Below, piece by piece: positions 1 to 6,355 of a stretch of 9,473 nucleotides of DNA (position 1 is its first letter; every line of letters begins with the position of its first letter). Source of the stretch: Comamonadaceae bacterium (GTDB lineage: Bacteria; Pseudomonadota; Gammaproteobacteria; Burkholderiales; Burkholderiaceae_C). Both the position numbers and the translations under genes were made by a program. The stretch lies in contig CANGCZ010000047.1 of the NCBI GenBank assembly GCA_947452325.1, positions 1 to 9,473 of the forward strand, in the 5' to 3' direction. A model generated the notes under the pieces. The model searched no databases, was not told the DNA's origin, and worked only from the letters and a program-made list of their open reading frames with translations.

Positions 1-1048
1 GCAGACGGCCGAGTTGAAAAAAGGCGTCGAGGTCTTGGTGGCGACACCCGGTCGATTGCTGGACCACATTGAAGCCAAGACAGCAGTGCTCAATCAGGTG
101 GAGTACGTGGTGCTGGATGAAGCCGACCGCATGCTGGATATTGGTTTTCTCCCTGACTTGCAACGCATACTGAGCTACCTGCCCAAGCAACGCATCACCT
201 TGCTGTTCTCGGCGACTTTTTCGCCCGAGATCAAGCGCTTGGCATCTAGCTACTTGCAAAACCCGGTCACCATTGAAGTTGCGCGACCTAACCAAACCGC
301 GTCTACTGTGACGCAGTTGTTTTACAGCGTGCCCGAAGACGACAAGCGTCGCGCCTTGAAACAAATCGTCAAGCAACGCGGTATCTCGCAGGCCTTTGTG
401 TTTGTGAACAGCAAACTCGGTTGTGCCCGGTTGGCGCGTTCACTGGAGCGCGAGGGTTTGAAAACCACCGCTTTGCATGGCGACAAAAGCCAGGATGAAC
501 GATTGAAAGCGCTGGAAGCTTTCAAAAAAGGCGAGGTGGATTTGCTGGTTTGCACCGATGTGGCCGCGCGCGGTCTGGACATCAAAGACGTGCCAGCGGT
601 GTTTAACTTTGACATTCCCTACAACGCCGAAGATTACATACACCGCATCGGCCGCACCGGTCGTGCCGGTGCCGAAGGTTTGGCGGTCAGTTTTGCTTCA
701 CCATCGGATACCCGTCTGGTGACTGACATTGAAAAACTGACCAAGCAAAAAATCGACTTGCTGGGTTTTGAGTTTGAAGACGACCGCCCGGCCGACCGTA
801 TCAATAGCGGACGCCGGCATTGGGATGAGGAAGACAGCGCCCGCGAAAAACCCGCTGCCCGCAGCCGGTTTGTGCCGCCACCCAAAGTGCATGATCCGTT
901 TTTTGACCAGCCTTATGAGGCCAGCGCAGAGCCTGTCACTGCCTCTGCAAGCCCGGAGCAAGTGATGTCTAGCGGTCGCAGCATATCGCCCAACATCAAG
1001 CCCAAGCGCAATGTCGCTGCATTGTTCAAAACCACCGAACCGGGTTAA
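1..1048 (+). CDS. rhlE: ATP-dependent DEAD-box RNA helicase, RhlE type (5' end outside window)
   Basis: This is the 3' part of an RNA helicase that unwinds short RNA duplexes with ATP, a role in ribosome assembly and mRNA turnover in the RhlE group. The open frame runs in from the window edge (first complete codon at base 2), so the TTG at 14 is internal and not a start. Motifs occur in the expected order: ATPGR (Ib), DEAD inside VLDEADRML (II), SAT inside LLFSATF (III), VFVNSK (IV), then TDVAARGLD (V) and HRIGRTGRAG (VI). Motifs Q and I lie upstream, outside the window. The roughly 100-residue tail after the helicase core is charged and ends in a basic KPKRNVAALFK stretch, as in RhlE proteins; this tail is why I prefer RhlE to SrmB, DbpA or CsdA. 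The TAA stop overlaps the stop of apaH on the other strand by three bases. Confidence 0.93.
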   Translation, partial: QTAELKKGVEVLVATPGRLLDHIEAKTAVLNQVEYVVLDEADRMLDIGFLPDLQRILSYLPKQRITLLFSATFSPEIKRLASSYLQNPVTIEVARPNQTASTVTQLFYSVPEDDKRRALKQIVKQRGISQAFVFVNSKLGCARLARSLEREGLKTTALHGDKSQDERLKALEAFKKGEVDLLVCTDVAARGLDIKDVPAVFNFDIPYNAEDYIHRIGRTGRAGAEGLAVSFASPSDTRLVTDIEKLTKQKIDLLGFEFEDDRPADRINSGRRHWDEEDSAREKPAARSRFVPPPKVHDPFFDQPYEASAEPVTASASPEQVMSSGRSISPNIKPKRNVAALFKTTEPG

Positions 1049-1875
1049 GCCGCTGACGCAGCATCGCTGCAACTGACTTGTATTTTTTCACGCAGACCGG
1101 TAACAGGGTCTATTCTGAGCGCGCTCAGGCAACGGCCCCAGACGCAACCGGTGTCAAGCTCCATCACATCGTCGCGCTCTAAAGCCGACAGCGACGACCA
1201 GTGGCCAAAGGCCACCGTGGTGTCAAGCGTTTGCCGTCCGGGCACATCAAACCAGGGCAAATAGCCGGGTGGCGTGTCTTTGACGTCGCCGTGGTGGGTA
1301 AATTCCATCGCACCCTCGGGCGTGCAAAAGCGCAAACGCGTCAAACCGTTGACGATGACTCGCAAACGGTCGTGACCGCTCAAACTGTCCTGCCAACGAT
1401 CGGGCTGGCTGCCATACATGTGCGCGATGAAATCCGTCCAATCGGGGCCGCGCAGCACTGTTTCCACTTCAGCGGCCAGCGCCAAGGTTTGGGTTGCCGT
1501 CCATTGCGGCAACACGCCGGCATGCACCATCAGCACACCGGCTTCATACATAGCCAAGGATTGTGAACGCAGCCAATCCATCATGGCTTGCCGGTCTGGC
1601 GCGCCAAGAATATCTTGCACGGTGTCGCCGGGCTTGGGTCGGGACAGGCCCAGATGCATGGCCAGCAAATGCAGGTCATGGTTGCCCAGCAAGCAGCGCG
1701 CGCTGCCGCCGAGTCCTTGCAAACGGCGCAAAACAGCGGTGTTGTCAGGCCCGCGGTTGACCAGGTCGCCAAGCAGGTACAAAGTGTCGCGGCTGGGAGA
1801 GAATTGAATTTTGTCGAGCAAGCGTTGCAAGGCTTGGTCGCAACCTTGCACATCGCCGATCAGGTACATTGCCAT
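1045..1875 (-). CDS. apaH: Symmetrical bis(5'-nucleosyl)-tetraphosphatase ApaH
   Basis: ApaH cleaves diadenosine tetraphosphate symmetrically to two ADP. In enterobacteria it also removes Np4 caps from RNA 5' ends. The 276-residue product has the full calcineurin-type metallophosphatase signature: GDVQGC (7-12), GDLVNRGP (36-43), GNHD (64-67) and HAG (118-120). The ApaH-typical GHWSSL is at 224-229. Length is normal for the family. Two starts are possible, Met1 at 1875 and Met3 at 1869; both place GDVQGC close to the N-terminus and neither has a strong Shine-Dalgarno site. The gene converges on rhlE, with the two TAA codons sharing bases 1046-1047. It diverges from the CorC-type gene across about 55 bases. 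It is not in the enterobacterial ksgA-apaG-apaH arrangement. Confidence 0.95.
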   Translation of the reverse strand: MAMYLIGDVQGCDQALQRLLDKIQFSPSRDTLYLLGDLVNRGPDNTAVLRRLQGLGGSARCLLGNHDLHLLAMHLGLSRPKPGDTVQDILGAPDRQAMMDWLRSQSLAMYEAGVLMVHAGVLPQWTATQTLALAAEVETVLRGPDWTDFIAHMYGSQPDRWQDSLSGHDRLRVIVNGLTRLRFCTPEGAMEFTHHGDVKDTPPGYLPWFDVPGRQTLDTTVAFGHWSSLSALERDDVMELDTGCVWGRCLSALRIDPVTGLREKIQVSCSDAASAA

Positions 1876-1930
1876 GGCATGATTGTCTTACAAGCAGGTT
1901 GCAGGTTTCACCGGGGCTGACCGCAGATTT

Positions 1931-3268
1931 ATGGATTTGTTGCTGATTGTTTTTTTAACCATTCTGAATGGAATGTTCGCCATGTCGGAAATGGCGCAGG
2001 CCTCCAGCCGCAAGGCCTTGTTGAATATGCAAGCCGAGGAGGGCGTGGCAGGCGCACAAGCTGCCCTGGACTTGCAACTCCGACCGACCGAGTTTTTATC
2101 CACCATTCAAATAGGCATCACCACGCTGGGTGTTTTGAATGGCATCATCGGCGAAGCCGCTTTCAGCCAAGATGTGGCCGGCTGGCTGGTGCAAATGGGC
2201 ATTGCACAAGTGCTGGCTTCTGTGCTTGCCACCACCCTGGTGGTCACCTTGATCACACTCAATACGATTTTGTTCGGCGAATTGGTACCCAAGCGCATAG
2301 GACAGATTTACCCGGAAACAGCCGCCCGCTTGACCGCGCCTTTCATGTTGACGCTGTCCTGGCTGGCGCGGCCTTTGGTCAAGGCGTTGTCGCTGAGTAC
2401 CGCTGCTGTGTTGCGTTTACTAGGCATTGATCTGGACAAAGTCAGGCAGGTTACCGAGGAGGAAATCACAGCCAGTCTGGTTGAAGGCGTCGACGCCGGT
2501 TTGATCGAACAACATGAGCACCAGATGGTCAAAAATGTGTTTCACCTCGATGAACGCAATCTGGCCTCGTTGATGGTGCCGCGCACCGACATCGTGTGGC
2601 TGGACAGCGCCTGGCATATCCAGCAAGCTTTGGCGCATATACAGACGCACGCCGCCCATTCCTGGTATCCCTTGTGCCGCAACGGGCTGGATGAGGTGGT
2701 GGGCGTGATCAGCATGGCCACGCTGTTGCTGCACGCAACCAGCAATCAAACGCTGGACACCTGGGTGCAGCCTGCCGCCTTTGTACCTGAGACCTTGAGC
2801 GGCCTGGATTTGCTGGAACAGTTTCGTCGGCCACACACCGGCAATGCCGTCGGCTCCACCGCCACCAGCGGGCGCATGGTGTTGGTGGTGGATGAGTATG
2901 GTGTGGTGCAAGGATTGATGACGCCGCGCGATCTGCTTGAAGCCATCACCGGCGAACTGGTTCAAACCACCTCGCCCCAGGAGGCCTGGGCGGTACAGCG
3001 CGAGGACGGCAGTTGGTTGCTCGACGGTTTGATGCCGGTGCAGGAACTCAAATCGCGTTTGGCAATTGAAAGTTTGCCGCACGAAGAAAAAGGCCTCTAC
3101 AACACTTTGGCAGGCCTGCTCATGATGCTGAGTGGCAACCTGCCGGCGGAAGGCGAATCGGTGCACGCCATGGGCTGGCGTTTTGAGGTGGTGGATCTGG
3201 ACGGTAGGCGCATCGACAAAGTGCTGGCCTCGATCAGCCATGTCAGAGCGGAAGACGAAGACGGTTGA
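1931..3268 (+). CDS. DUF21/CBS/CorC-domain membrane protein (YtfL/PaeA-like)
   Basis: This is an inner-membrane protein of the CNNM/CorC superfamily (hemolysin-related family). I see a DUF21 membrane domain at about 1-165 with hydrophobic segments near 1-18, 55-78, 88-116 and 135-165, and the family GELVPK motif at 116-121. An acidic amphipathic linker follows (about 172-205, TEEEITASLVEG onward). A tandem CBS pair covers about 212-345, starting at MVPRTD and holding DEYG at 321-324. A CorC_HlyC C-terminal domain covers about 355-438. Superfamily members are linked to Mg2+/Co2+ efflux; E. coli YtfL (PaeA), which it resembles in the FLSTIQIG...GGI/NGI-type stretch, exports cadaverine and putrescine. 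The substrate here cannot be read from sequence. The frame extends upstream to a TTG at 1883, but ATG 1931 starts exactly at the first membrane helix and is preferred, giving 445 residues. The Shine-Dalgarno site is weak. Confidence 0.88.
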   Translation: MDLLLIVFLTILNGMFAMSEMAQASSRKALLNMQAEEGVAGAQAALDLQLRPTEFLSTIQIGITTLGVLNGIIGEAAFSQDVAGWLVQMGIAQVLASVLATTLVVTLITLNTILFGELVPKRIGQIYPETAARLTAPFMLTLSWLARPLVKALSLSTAAVLRLLGIDLDKVRQVTEEEITASLVEGVDAGLIEQHEHQMVKNVFHLDERNLASLMVPRTDIVWLDSAWHIQQALAHIQTHAAHSWYPLCRNGLDEVVGVISMATLLLHATSNQTLDTWVQPAAFVPETLSGLDLLEQFRRPHTGNAVGSTATSGRMVLVVDEYGVVQGLMTPRDLLEAITGELVQTTSPQEAWAVQREDGSWLLDGLMPVQELKSRLAIESLPHEEKGLYNTLAGLLMMLSGNLPAEGESVHAMGWRFEVVDLDGRRIDKVLASISHVRAEDEDG

Positions 3269-3290
3269 GTGTTGACGGGCCGTCTGGGGC

Positions 3291-4454
3291 TCAGTGTTTG
3301 TCTTGCAAATCGTCGAGTAAATGGTTGATGCCGCTGACCGATTTTCGTATGGCTTCGACTCGACCGTGAAACTCTTCCATGCGCTTTGCTTTTTCAGCCT
3401 TGCTCAATGCGGCATGTTGCGGATCAGATTCAGGGTGTGGCAAAGGTGTGGTTTGAGCGTGGGTGCCGGTGTGTTGGACCGCTTGTGTATTGACGGCCAC
3501 GGGCACAGGACCGGGCTTGAGAACCCGGTGCGTATCGGGCAGCGCAACCACGTGGTCTTGCACATGTGTTTTTTCTTGGGTGTCTTTGCGGCTACTGAGA
3601 GCTTCGTCGGGCAGGGCTTGCTGGTTGTCACTCAAACCTTCGACAGGCAAGGCTTGCTGGTTGTCTTTCAGCGCTTCATCGTCCAGTGATTGGCGGTTGG
3701 GGTTGAGTGCATCAGAGGCGACCGCTTGGATGTTGTCTTTCAGCGCTTCGTTCGACAGGGCTTGCTGGTTGTCACTTAGCGCTTCATCGTCCAGCCCCTG
3801 TCGACTGTCCTTCAATGCATTTTTGGAAATGCCGACAGCCGACTCGTCTTGTTGTTCTTCGAGCGGCAGAGTTTGCAAATGATCACGCAAGGCGTCTTGC
3901 TGAATGCCTTGGACATTGTCACTCAGGCCTTGTGCCGCCATGGATGCGGACCGGTCATTCATTGGAGCATTGCTTTCTGCCGCAAAACGGTCCTGTAGAG
4001 CGGGGCCGTTGTCACCGTGCGCCAGGCGGTCACTGTAAGCCTCATCTTGCAGGGCTTGGCGGTTATCGGCGGTTTGAGCGCTGTCAACGACATCGATGGC
4101 CTTTTCAGGTCTCAGGCTTTGATCGATGGCTTGCAGGTTTTTGCCAAGCGAATGCGCGTCTTCAACTGCAAAACGGTCTGTGTCGCCGCCTGACGATGAT
4201 TCATTGTGGATACGGTCTGCATGTTCGGTCGATGCATCCGACACAGAACGCGCGTCAGGGCCATCGTCTGTATGGAAATCGGGGGATTTCAGTGTGTCTG
4301 CGGCGGATTCGTGAAACTGGCTGGACTTTCGGTGTATGTCCAATTCATCATTGGCCACGATATCACTGCGCCGGGATTTGGCGCTGTTAGAGCCTTCAGG
4401 AATTTCAACTGAAAAGGCTTTGGTGCTTCTGATGATGGGGGGAGGGGCTGCCAT
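3291..4454 (-). CDS. Unrecognised low-complexity protein with 12-residue repeats
   Basis: I do not recognise this 387-residue protein. It has no signal peptide, no membrane segment and no cysteine. It is rich in Asp, Ala, Gln, Ser and Asn and is probably largely disordered. Residues 1-127 are polar, with scattered copies of a short D-R-(F/S)-A-type motif. Residues 128-285 are repetitive: imperfect units first, two clear units at 177-200, then six back-to-back 12-residue units at 214-285 with consensus L-(K/S)-D-N-x-Q-A-L-x-x-E-A. Residues 286-345 are Pro/Thr/His-rich. The last ~40 residues (from LSKAEKAKRMEEF) look like a charged amphipathic helix with hydrophobic residues at regular spacing, the part most likely to fold or bind. 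ATG 4454 is the only possible start near the N-terminus, because an in-frame TAA lies at 4464-4466; there is no Shine-Dalgarno site. It lies 68 bases downstream of the B12-domain gene. Plus-strand frames here are shadows. Confidence 0.75.
   Translation of the reverse strand: MAAPPPIIRSTKAFSVEIPEGSNSAKSRRSDIVANDELDIHRKSSQFHESAADTLKSPDFHTDDGPDARSVSDASTEHADRIHNESSSGGDTDRFAVEDAHSLGKNLQAIDQSLRPEKAIDVVDSAQTADNRQALQDEAYSDRLAHGDNGPALQDRFAAESNAPMNDRSASMAAQGLSDNVQGIQQDALRDHLQTLPLEEQQDESAVGISKNALKDSRQGLDDEALSDNQQALSNEALKDNIQAVASDALNPNRQSLDDEALKDNQQALPVEGLSDNQQALPDEALSSRKDTQEKTHVQDHVVALPDTHRVLKPGPVPVAVNTQAVQHTGTHAQTTPLPHPESDPQHAALSKAEKAKRMEEFHGRVEAIRKSVSGINHLLDDLQDKH
3600..3815 (-). repeat. Six tandem in-frame 36-base units
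   Basis: This stretch is exactly six 36-base units encoding residues 214-285 of the unrecognised protein. In coding order they span 3815-3780, 3779-3744, 3743-3708, 3707-3672, 3671-3636 and 3635-3600. The protein units are LKDSRQGLDDEA, LSDNQQALSNEA, LKDNIQAVASDA, LNPNRQSLDDEA, LKDNQQALPVEG and LSDNQQALPDEA. Units 2, 5 and 6 share a 15-base identical core (top strand ggcttgctggttgtc), which suggests recent duplication or gene conversion; the others have drifted more. Two further clear units lie just upstream at 3926-3855 (residues 177-200), and a degenerate one is at residues 128-139. Confidence 0.9.
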
Positions 4455-4462
4455 GTGTGGCG

Positions 4463-4468
4463 ATTATG
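4463..4468 (-). promoter_or_regulatory. Possible -10 element for near-leaderless mRNA
   Basis: On the minus strand the hexamer CATAAT matches the sigma-70 -10 consensus at five of six positions. Its downstream edge is eight bases before the ATG of the repeat-protein gene, so transcription would begin at or within about two bases of the start codon. That would explain the missing Shine-Dalgarno site. There is no convincing -35 element 16-18 bases upstream, so this is a weak candidate. The alternative is read-through from the upstream B12-domain gene. Confidence 0.3.
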
Positions 4469-4488
4469 GCGGGCTATCCCTTATGGCG
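4464..4488. repeat. Perfect 8-base direct repeat in the 68-base intergenic gap
   Basis: TTATGGCG occurs at 4464-4471 and again at 4481-4488 (CGCCATAA on the minus strand), 17 bases apart start to start. It lies immediately upstream of the repeat-protein gene, and the proximal copy overlaps the -10-like hexamer. A direct repeat of this length in so short a gap is unlikely but not impossible by chance. It could be a binding site for a transcription factor. Confidence 0.5.
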
Positions 4489-4522
4489 TGCTTACGGTCA
4501 CGGCAAAGGGGTTGATGGCAGA

Positions 4523-5449
4523 CTACGGTGACTGGTTTTTCAACAAACCGTTGGCCAGCAAAACAGCTTGATCCGCTTGCGCAGCAACACCGTCTGCCCC
4601 TGATTTTTGAATAATTTCAGGTGACAAAAGTGTGGCGGGTCCACCCAAAATAACCAATGTCGATGGGTTCAAGGCCTGCGATTTCAGTTTGCTGATCAAG
4701 CCTGGCAGTTCAGCCAATTGCTCAACCAATCCCACGGACAAGCCGATCATGTCGAACCATTCTCGTTTGAGCGCCTGAACCAAGCTGAGTTCGGTAGGCG
4801 CGATATCCAGCACAACCTGCCAGCCGTCGGAGCGGAAGAATTCCGACACGATCACCAGACCCAAAATATGCATGGATCCCGGGGTACAGGCCAACAGTAT
4901 GCGTTTGACCTCGGTGCCCGATTGCGGTGATTCGGTATTCACATAGCCCAGATTGCGTGTGATTTGGTGCATGCGCATCAAACCATGGGTAACTGCAGTG
5001 AAATCCATCTTGTCTTCTTCCCACTGCTGACCCAGCCAGCGGGCGGCAGGCGTGATCAGATCCAGAAAAACAGATTCAATGGAAACACTTTCACCGGACA
5101 TAAAGGTTTTGACATGCTCCAGTGATTCTTCCGGGTCGTTGCTCAGGCAGGTTCGGGCGAAAAGCTGAATTTCCTCAGCGGTGAAAGTCCTTGCGATGGC
5201 GTCAGCCGCGCGGCTTGCAGGTGTTCCCCTTTGATGAACACTCATGAGCTTAGGAATGATTTGCGACTCGATCACAGATAAAAGTGATTGCTGGCAATTT
5301 CCCTCGGAAGATGTGTCTAAGCTGTCCGTTTTTTGCGCGGGTGAAAATTTGGACGCACCGGACTCTAAGGCAGACATCACCAGGTGAGATAAATCCTGGA
5401 TAGATTTTCTGTACTTACCGGGAAGCACCCTGGACAAGCTGTTAGCCAT
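4523..5449 (-). CDS. B12-binding-domain regulator, AerR/PpaA (SCHIC)-like
   Basis: This 308-residue cytoplasmic protein ends in a cobalamin-binding Rossmann-type domain (about 182-305). It has SMHILG at 192-197, with His194 at the position of the cobalt-ligating His of the DxHxxG motif, SVG at 238-240, and ILGG at 267-270. Ahead of it, about 120-170, is a four-helix-bundle-like module with IESVFLDLITPAARWLG and WEEDKMDFTAVTHGL, typical of AerR/PpaA proteins. Those are B12- or heme-binding antirepressors of PpsR/CrtJ that adjust photosynthesis and tetrapyrrole genes to light and oxygen. No DNA-binding domain is visible, so it probably acts on a protein partner. The usual Asp before the His is Ser here. 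The start is set by GGAGG at 5458-5462, eight bases before ATG 5449; ATG 5455 is too close, and TTG 5485 is unlikely. No photosynthesis gene is in the window, so the target is unknown. Confidence 0.8.
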   Translation of the reverse strand: MANSLSRVLPGKYRKSIQDLSHLVMSALESGASKFSPAQKTDSLDTSSEGNCQQSLLSVIESQIIPKLMSVHQRGTPASRAADAIARTFTAEEIQLFARTCLSNDPEESLEHVKTFMSGESVSIESVFLDLITPAARWLGQQWEEDKMDFTAVTHGLMRMHQITRNLGYVNTESPQSGTEVKRILLACTPGSMHILGLVIVSEFFRSDGWQVVLDIAPTELSLVQALKREWFDMIGLSVGLVEQLAELPGLISKLKSQALNPSTLVILGGPATLLSPEIIQKSGADGVAAQADQAVLLANGLLKNQSP

Positions 5450-5457
5450 CTTCATTC

Positions 5458-5462
5458 CCTCC
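5458..5462 (-). promoter_or_regulatory. Ribosome binding site fixing the B12-domain gene start
   Basis: GGAGG on the minus strand lies eight bases before ATG 5447-5449 (Met-Ala-Asn-Ser). The upstream in-frame ATG at 5453-5455 is only two bases from it, so it is not a good start. Confidence 0.8.
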
Positions 5463-5472
5463 AAGGGAAAAA

Positions 5473-5506
5473 TGAGCCCAAACAAAAATATGCATAAATC
5501 GGCTCA
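5473..5506. repeat. Inverted repeat TGAGCC-N22-GGCTCA
   Basis: Perfect 6-base arms at 5473-5478 and 5501-5506 flank an AT-rich spacer that contains the palindrome ATGCAT (5489-5494). It sits just upstream of the Shine-Dalgarno site of the B12-domain gene, so it would fall in that gene's leader or promoter. It could be an operator or a weak leader hairpin; the 22-base loop makes a stable hairpin unlikely. Confidence 0.4.
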
Positions 5507-5692
5507 CCTCTATTTTGTCTGTATTTTCAGCCTGCACCACGGATGCAAGGGTAAATCCCCGTCAAAAAAAGTTTTGCTTCGTTTTGATCAGGGTTTTCCT
5601 TGTGTTTAGCGAGATACCACCCAGCGACCAGATGCAAGTGAAATACTGAATTTGGTTATTCACTAATCCACAGGACAACAGGAGACAAAAAA

Positions 5693-6319
5693 ATGCGAAC
5701 CATTCCTATAGCGAATATTGCTGCCGAGTTCAGCGATTGTGAAGAAAGCGGTATTGTTCCTAAACAGAATTTGCCCTTGGCACGCCGTGAGTTTTTGAAA
5801 GGCTCGGGCATTTTGATGGGCACCTTGGCCGCCGGTTCGGTGCTGGCTGGTTTGGCGCCCTCTACCGTCTGGGCGGTTGAACTGAAAACACTGACCCAAG
5901 CAGAAGGCGAGGCCATCATGGCCATGGGTCGTGTGCTTTATCCGCATAAAAAATTACCTGATGCGGTCTACGCTATTTTGGCCAAAGACCTTGACGGTTC
6001 AGCCACCGGCAACGCCGACAACACCAAGTTGCTGCGCGAAGGGGTGGGTAACCTCAATAGCCTGGCCGGCGGTAACTTTGCCAAGGCCAAGGCCGACAAA
6101 AAACTCGCCATCGTCAAAGGCCTGGAAGGCTCTACCTTCTTCAACACAGTGCGCGGTCAGTGCATGAGTTCCCTCTACAACAACGACATGGCGTTTGCCG
6201 CTTTCGGATACCCAGGTTCAGCCTGGGAAAAAGGCGGTTACATCACACGCGGGTTCCAGGACCTGAAGTGGTTGCCAGCGCCTTCTAAAGAAGCCAGTCC
6301 TGCCCCGTACTTGGGCTGA
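5693..6319 (+). CDS. Tat-exported small subunit, gluconate 2-dehydrogenase subunit 3 family
   Basis: This 208-residue protein is the small (gamma) subunit of a periplasmic flavin dehydrogenase. It carries a twin-arginine signal: ARREFLKG at 30-37, a hydrophobic stretch about 38-55, and a likely cleavage after Ala61 (VWA). The 29 residues before the twin arginines are a longer leader than usual. The mature part, with LTQAEGEAIMAMGRVLYP near its start, fits the Gluconate_2-dh3 family. In the related Burkholderia FAD glucose dehydrogenase, this subunit carries the signal for the flavin subunit, which has none and is co-exported (hitchhiker); the flavin gene here also lacks a signal. AGGAG at 5680-5684 supports the ATG at 5693. 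The flavin subunit gene begins 36 bases after its stop. Confidence 0.85.
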   Translation: MRTIPIANIAAEFSDCEESGIVPKQNLPLARREFLKGSGILMGTLAAGSVLAGLAPSTVWAVELKTLTQAEGEAIMAMGRVLYPHKKLPDAVYAILAKDLDGSATGNADNTKLLREGVGNLNSLAGGNFAKAKADKKLAIVKGLEGSTFFNTVRGQCMSSLYNNDMAFAAFGYPGSAWEKGGYITRGFQDLKWLPAPSKEASPAPYLG

Positions 6320-6355
6320 TTCCACTTATTCATAAACATTCAGGAGATATCAAAC

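Larger units (their letters stand above)
5450..5692. promoter_or_regulatory. Divergent regulatory region between the B12-domain gene and the GMC operon
   Basis: This 243-base AT-rich gap separates two divergent transcription units and must hold both promoters. I see no convincing -35/-10 pair for either. The best rightward candidate is an extended -10-like TG-A-AATACT at 5639-5647. It also contains the 6-base inverted repeat listed separately, two copies of GATGCAAG (5542-5549 and 5631-5638), and AGGAG at 5680-5684, eight bases before ATG 5693. I found no TGT-N12-ACA (PpsR/CrtJ-type) site and no B12-box of a cobalamin riboswitch. Confidence 0.45.

Noticed and set aside
2420..3241. Long 273-residue open frame antisense to the CorC-type gene
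   Set aside because: His/Gln/Arg-rich shadow with no recognisable domain. The plus strand encodes a complete DUF21/CBS/CorC protein.
3269..3290. Bidirectional terminator between the CorC-type gene and the repeat-protein gene
   Set aside because: The 22-base gap has no stem of useful length and no T-run.
3600..3815. CRISPR array
   Set aside because: The 36-base units are contiguous without spacers and lie in frame inside a coding sequence.
3707..4390. 227-residue plus-strand open frame opposite the repeat protein
   Set aside because: It is Cys/Arg/His-rich with no ordered repeat in its own frame; the 12-residue periodicity makes sense only on the minus strand.
5516..5537. PpsR/CrtJ-type operator (TGT-N12-ACA)
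   Set aside because: TGT at 5516 and 5520 are followed at the right spacing by CCT and CAC, not ACA.
5450..5692. Cobalamin riboswitch ahead of the B12-domain gene
   Set aside because: No B12-box or matching stem arrangement could be found.
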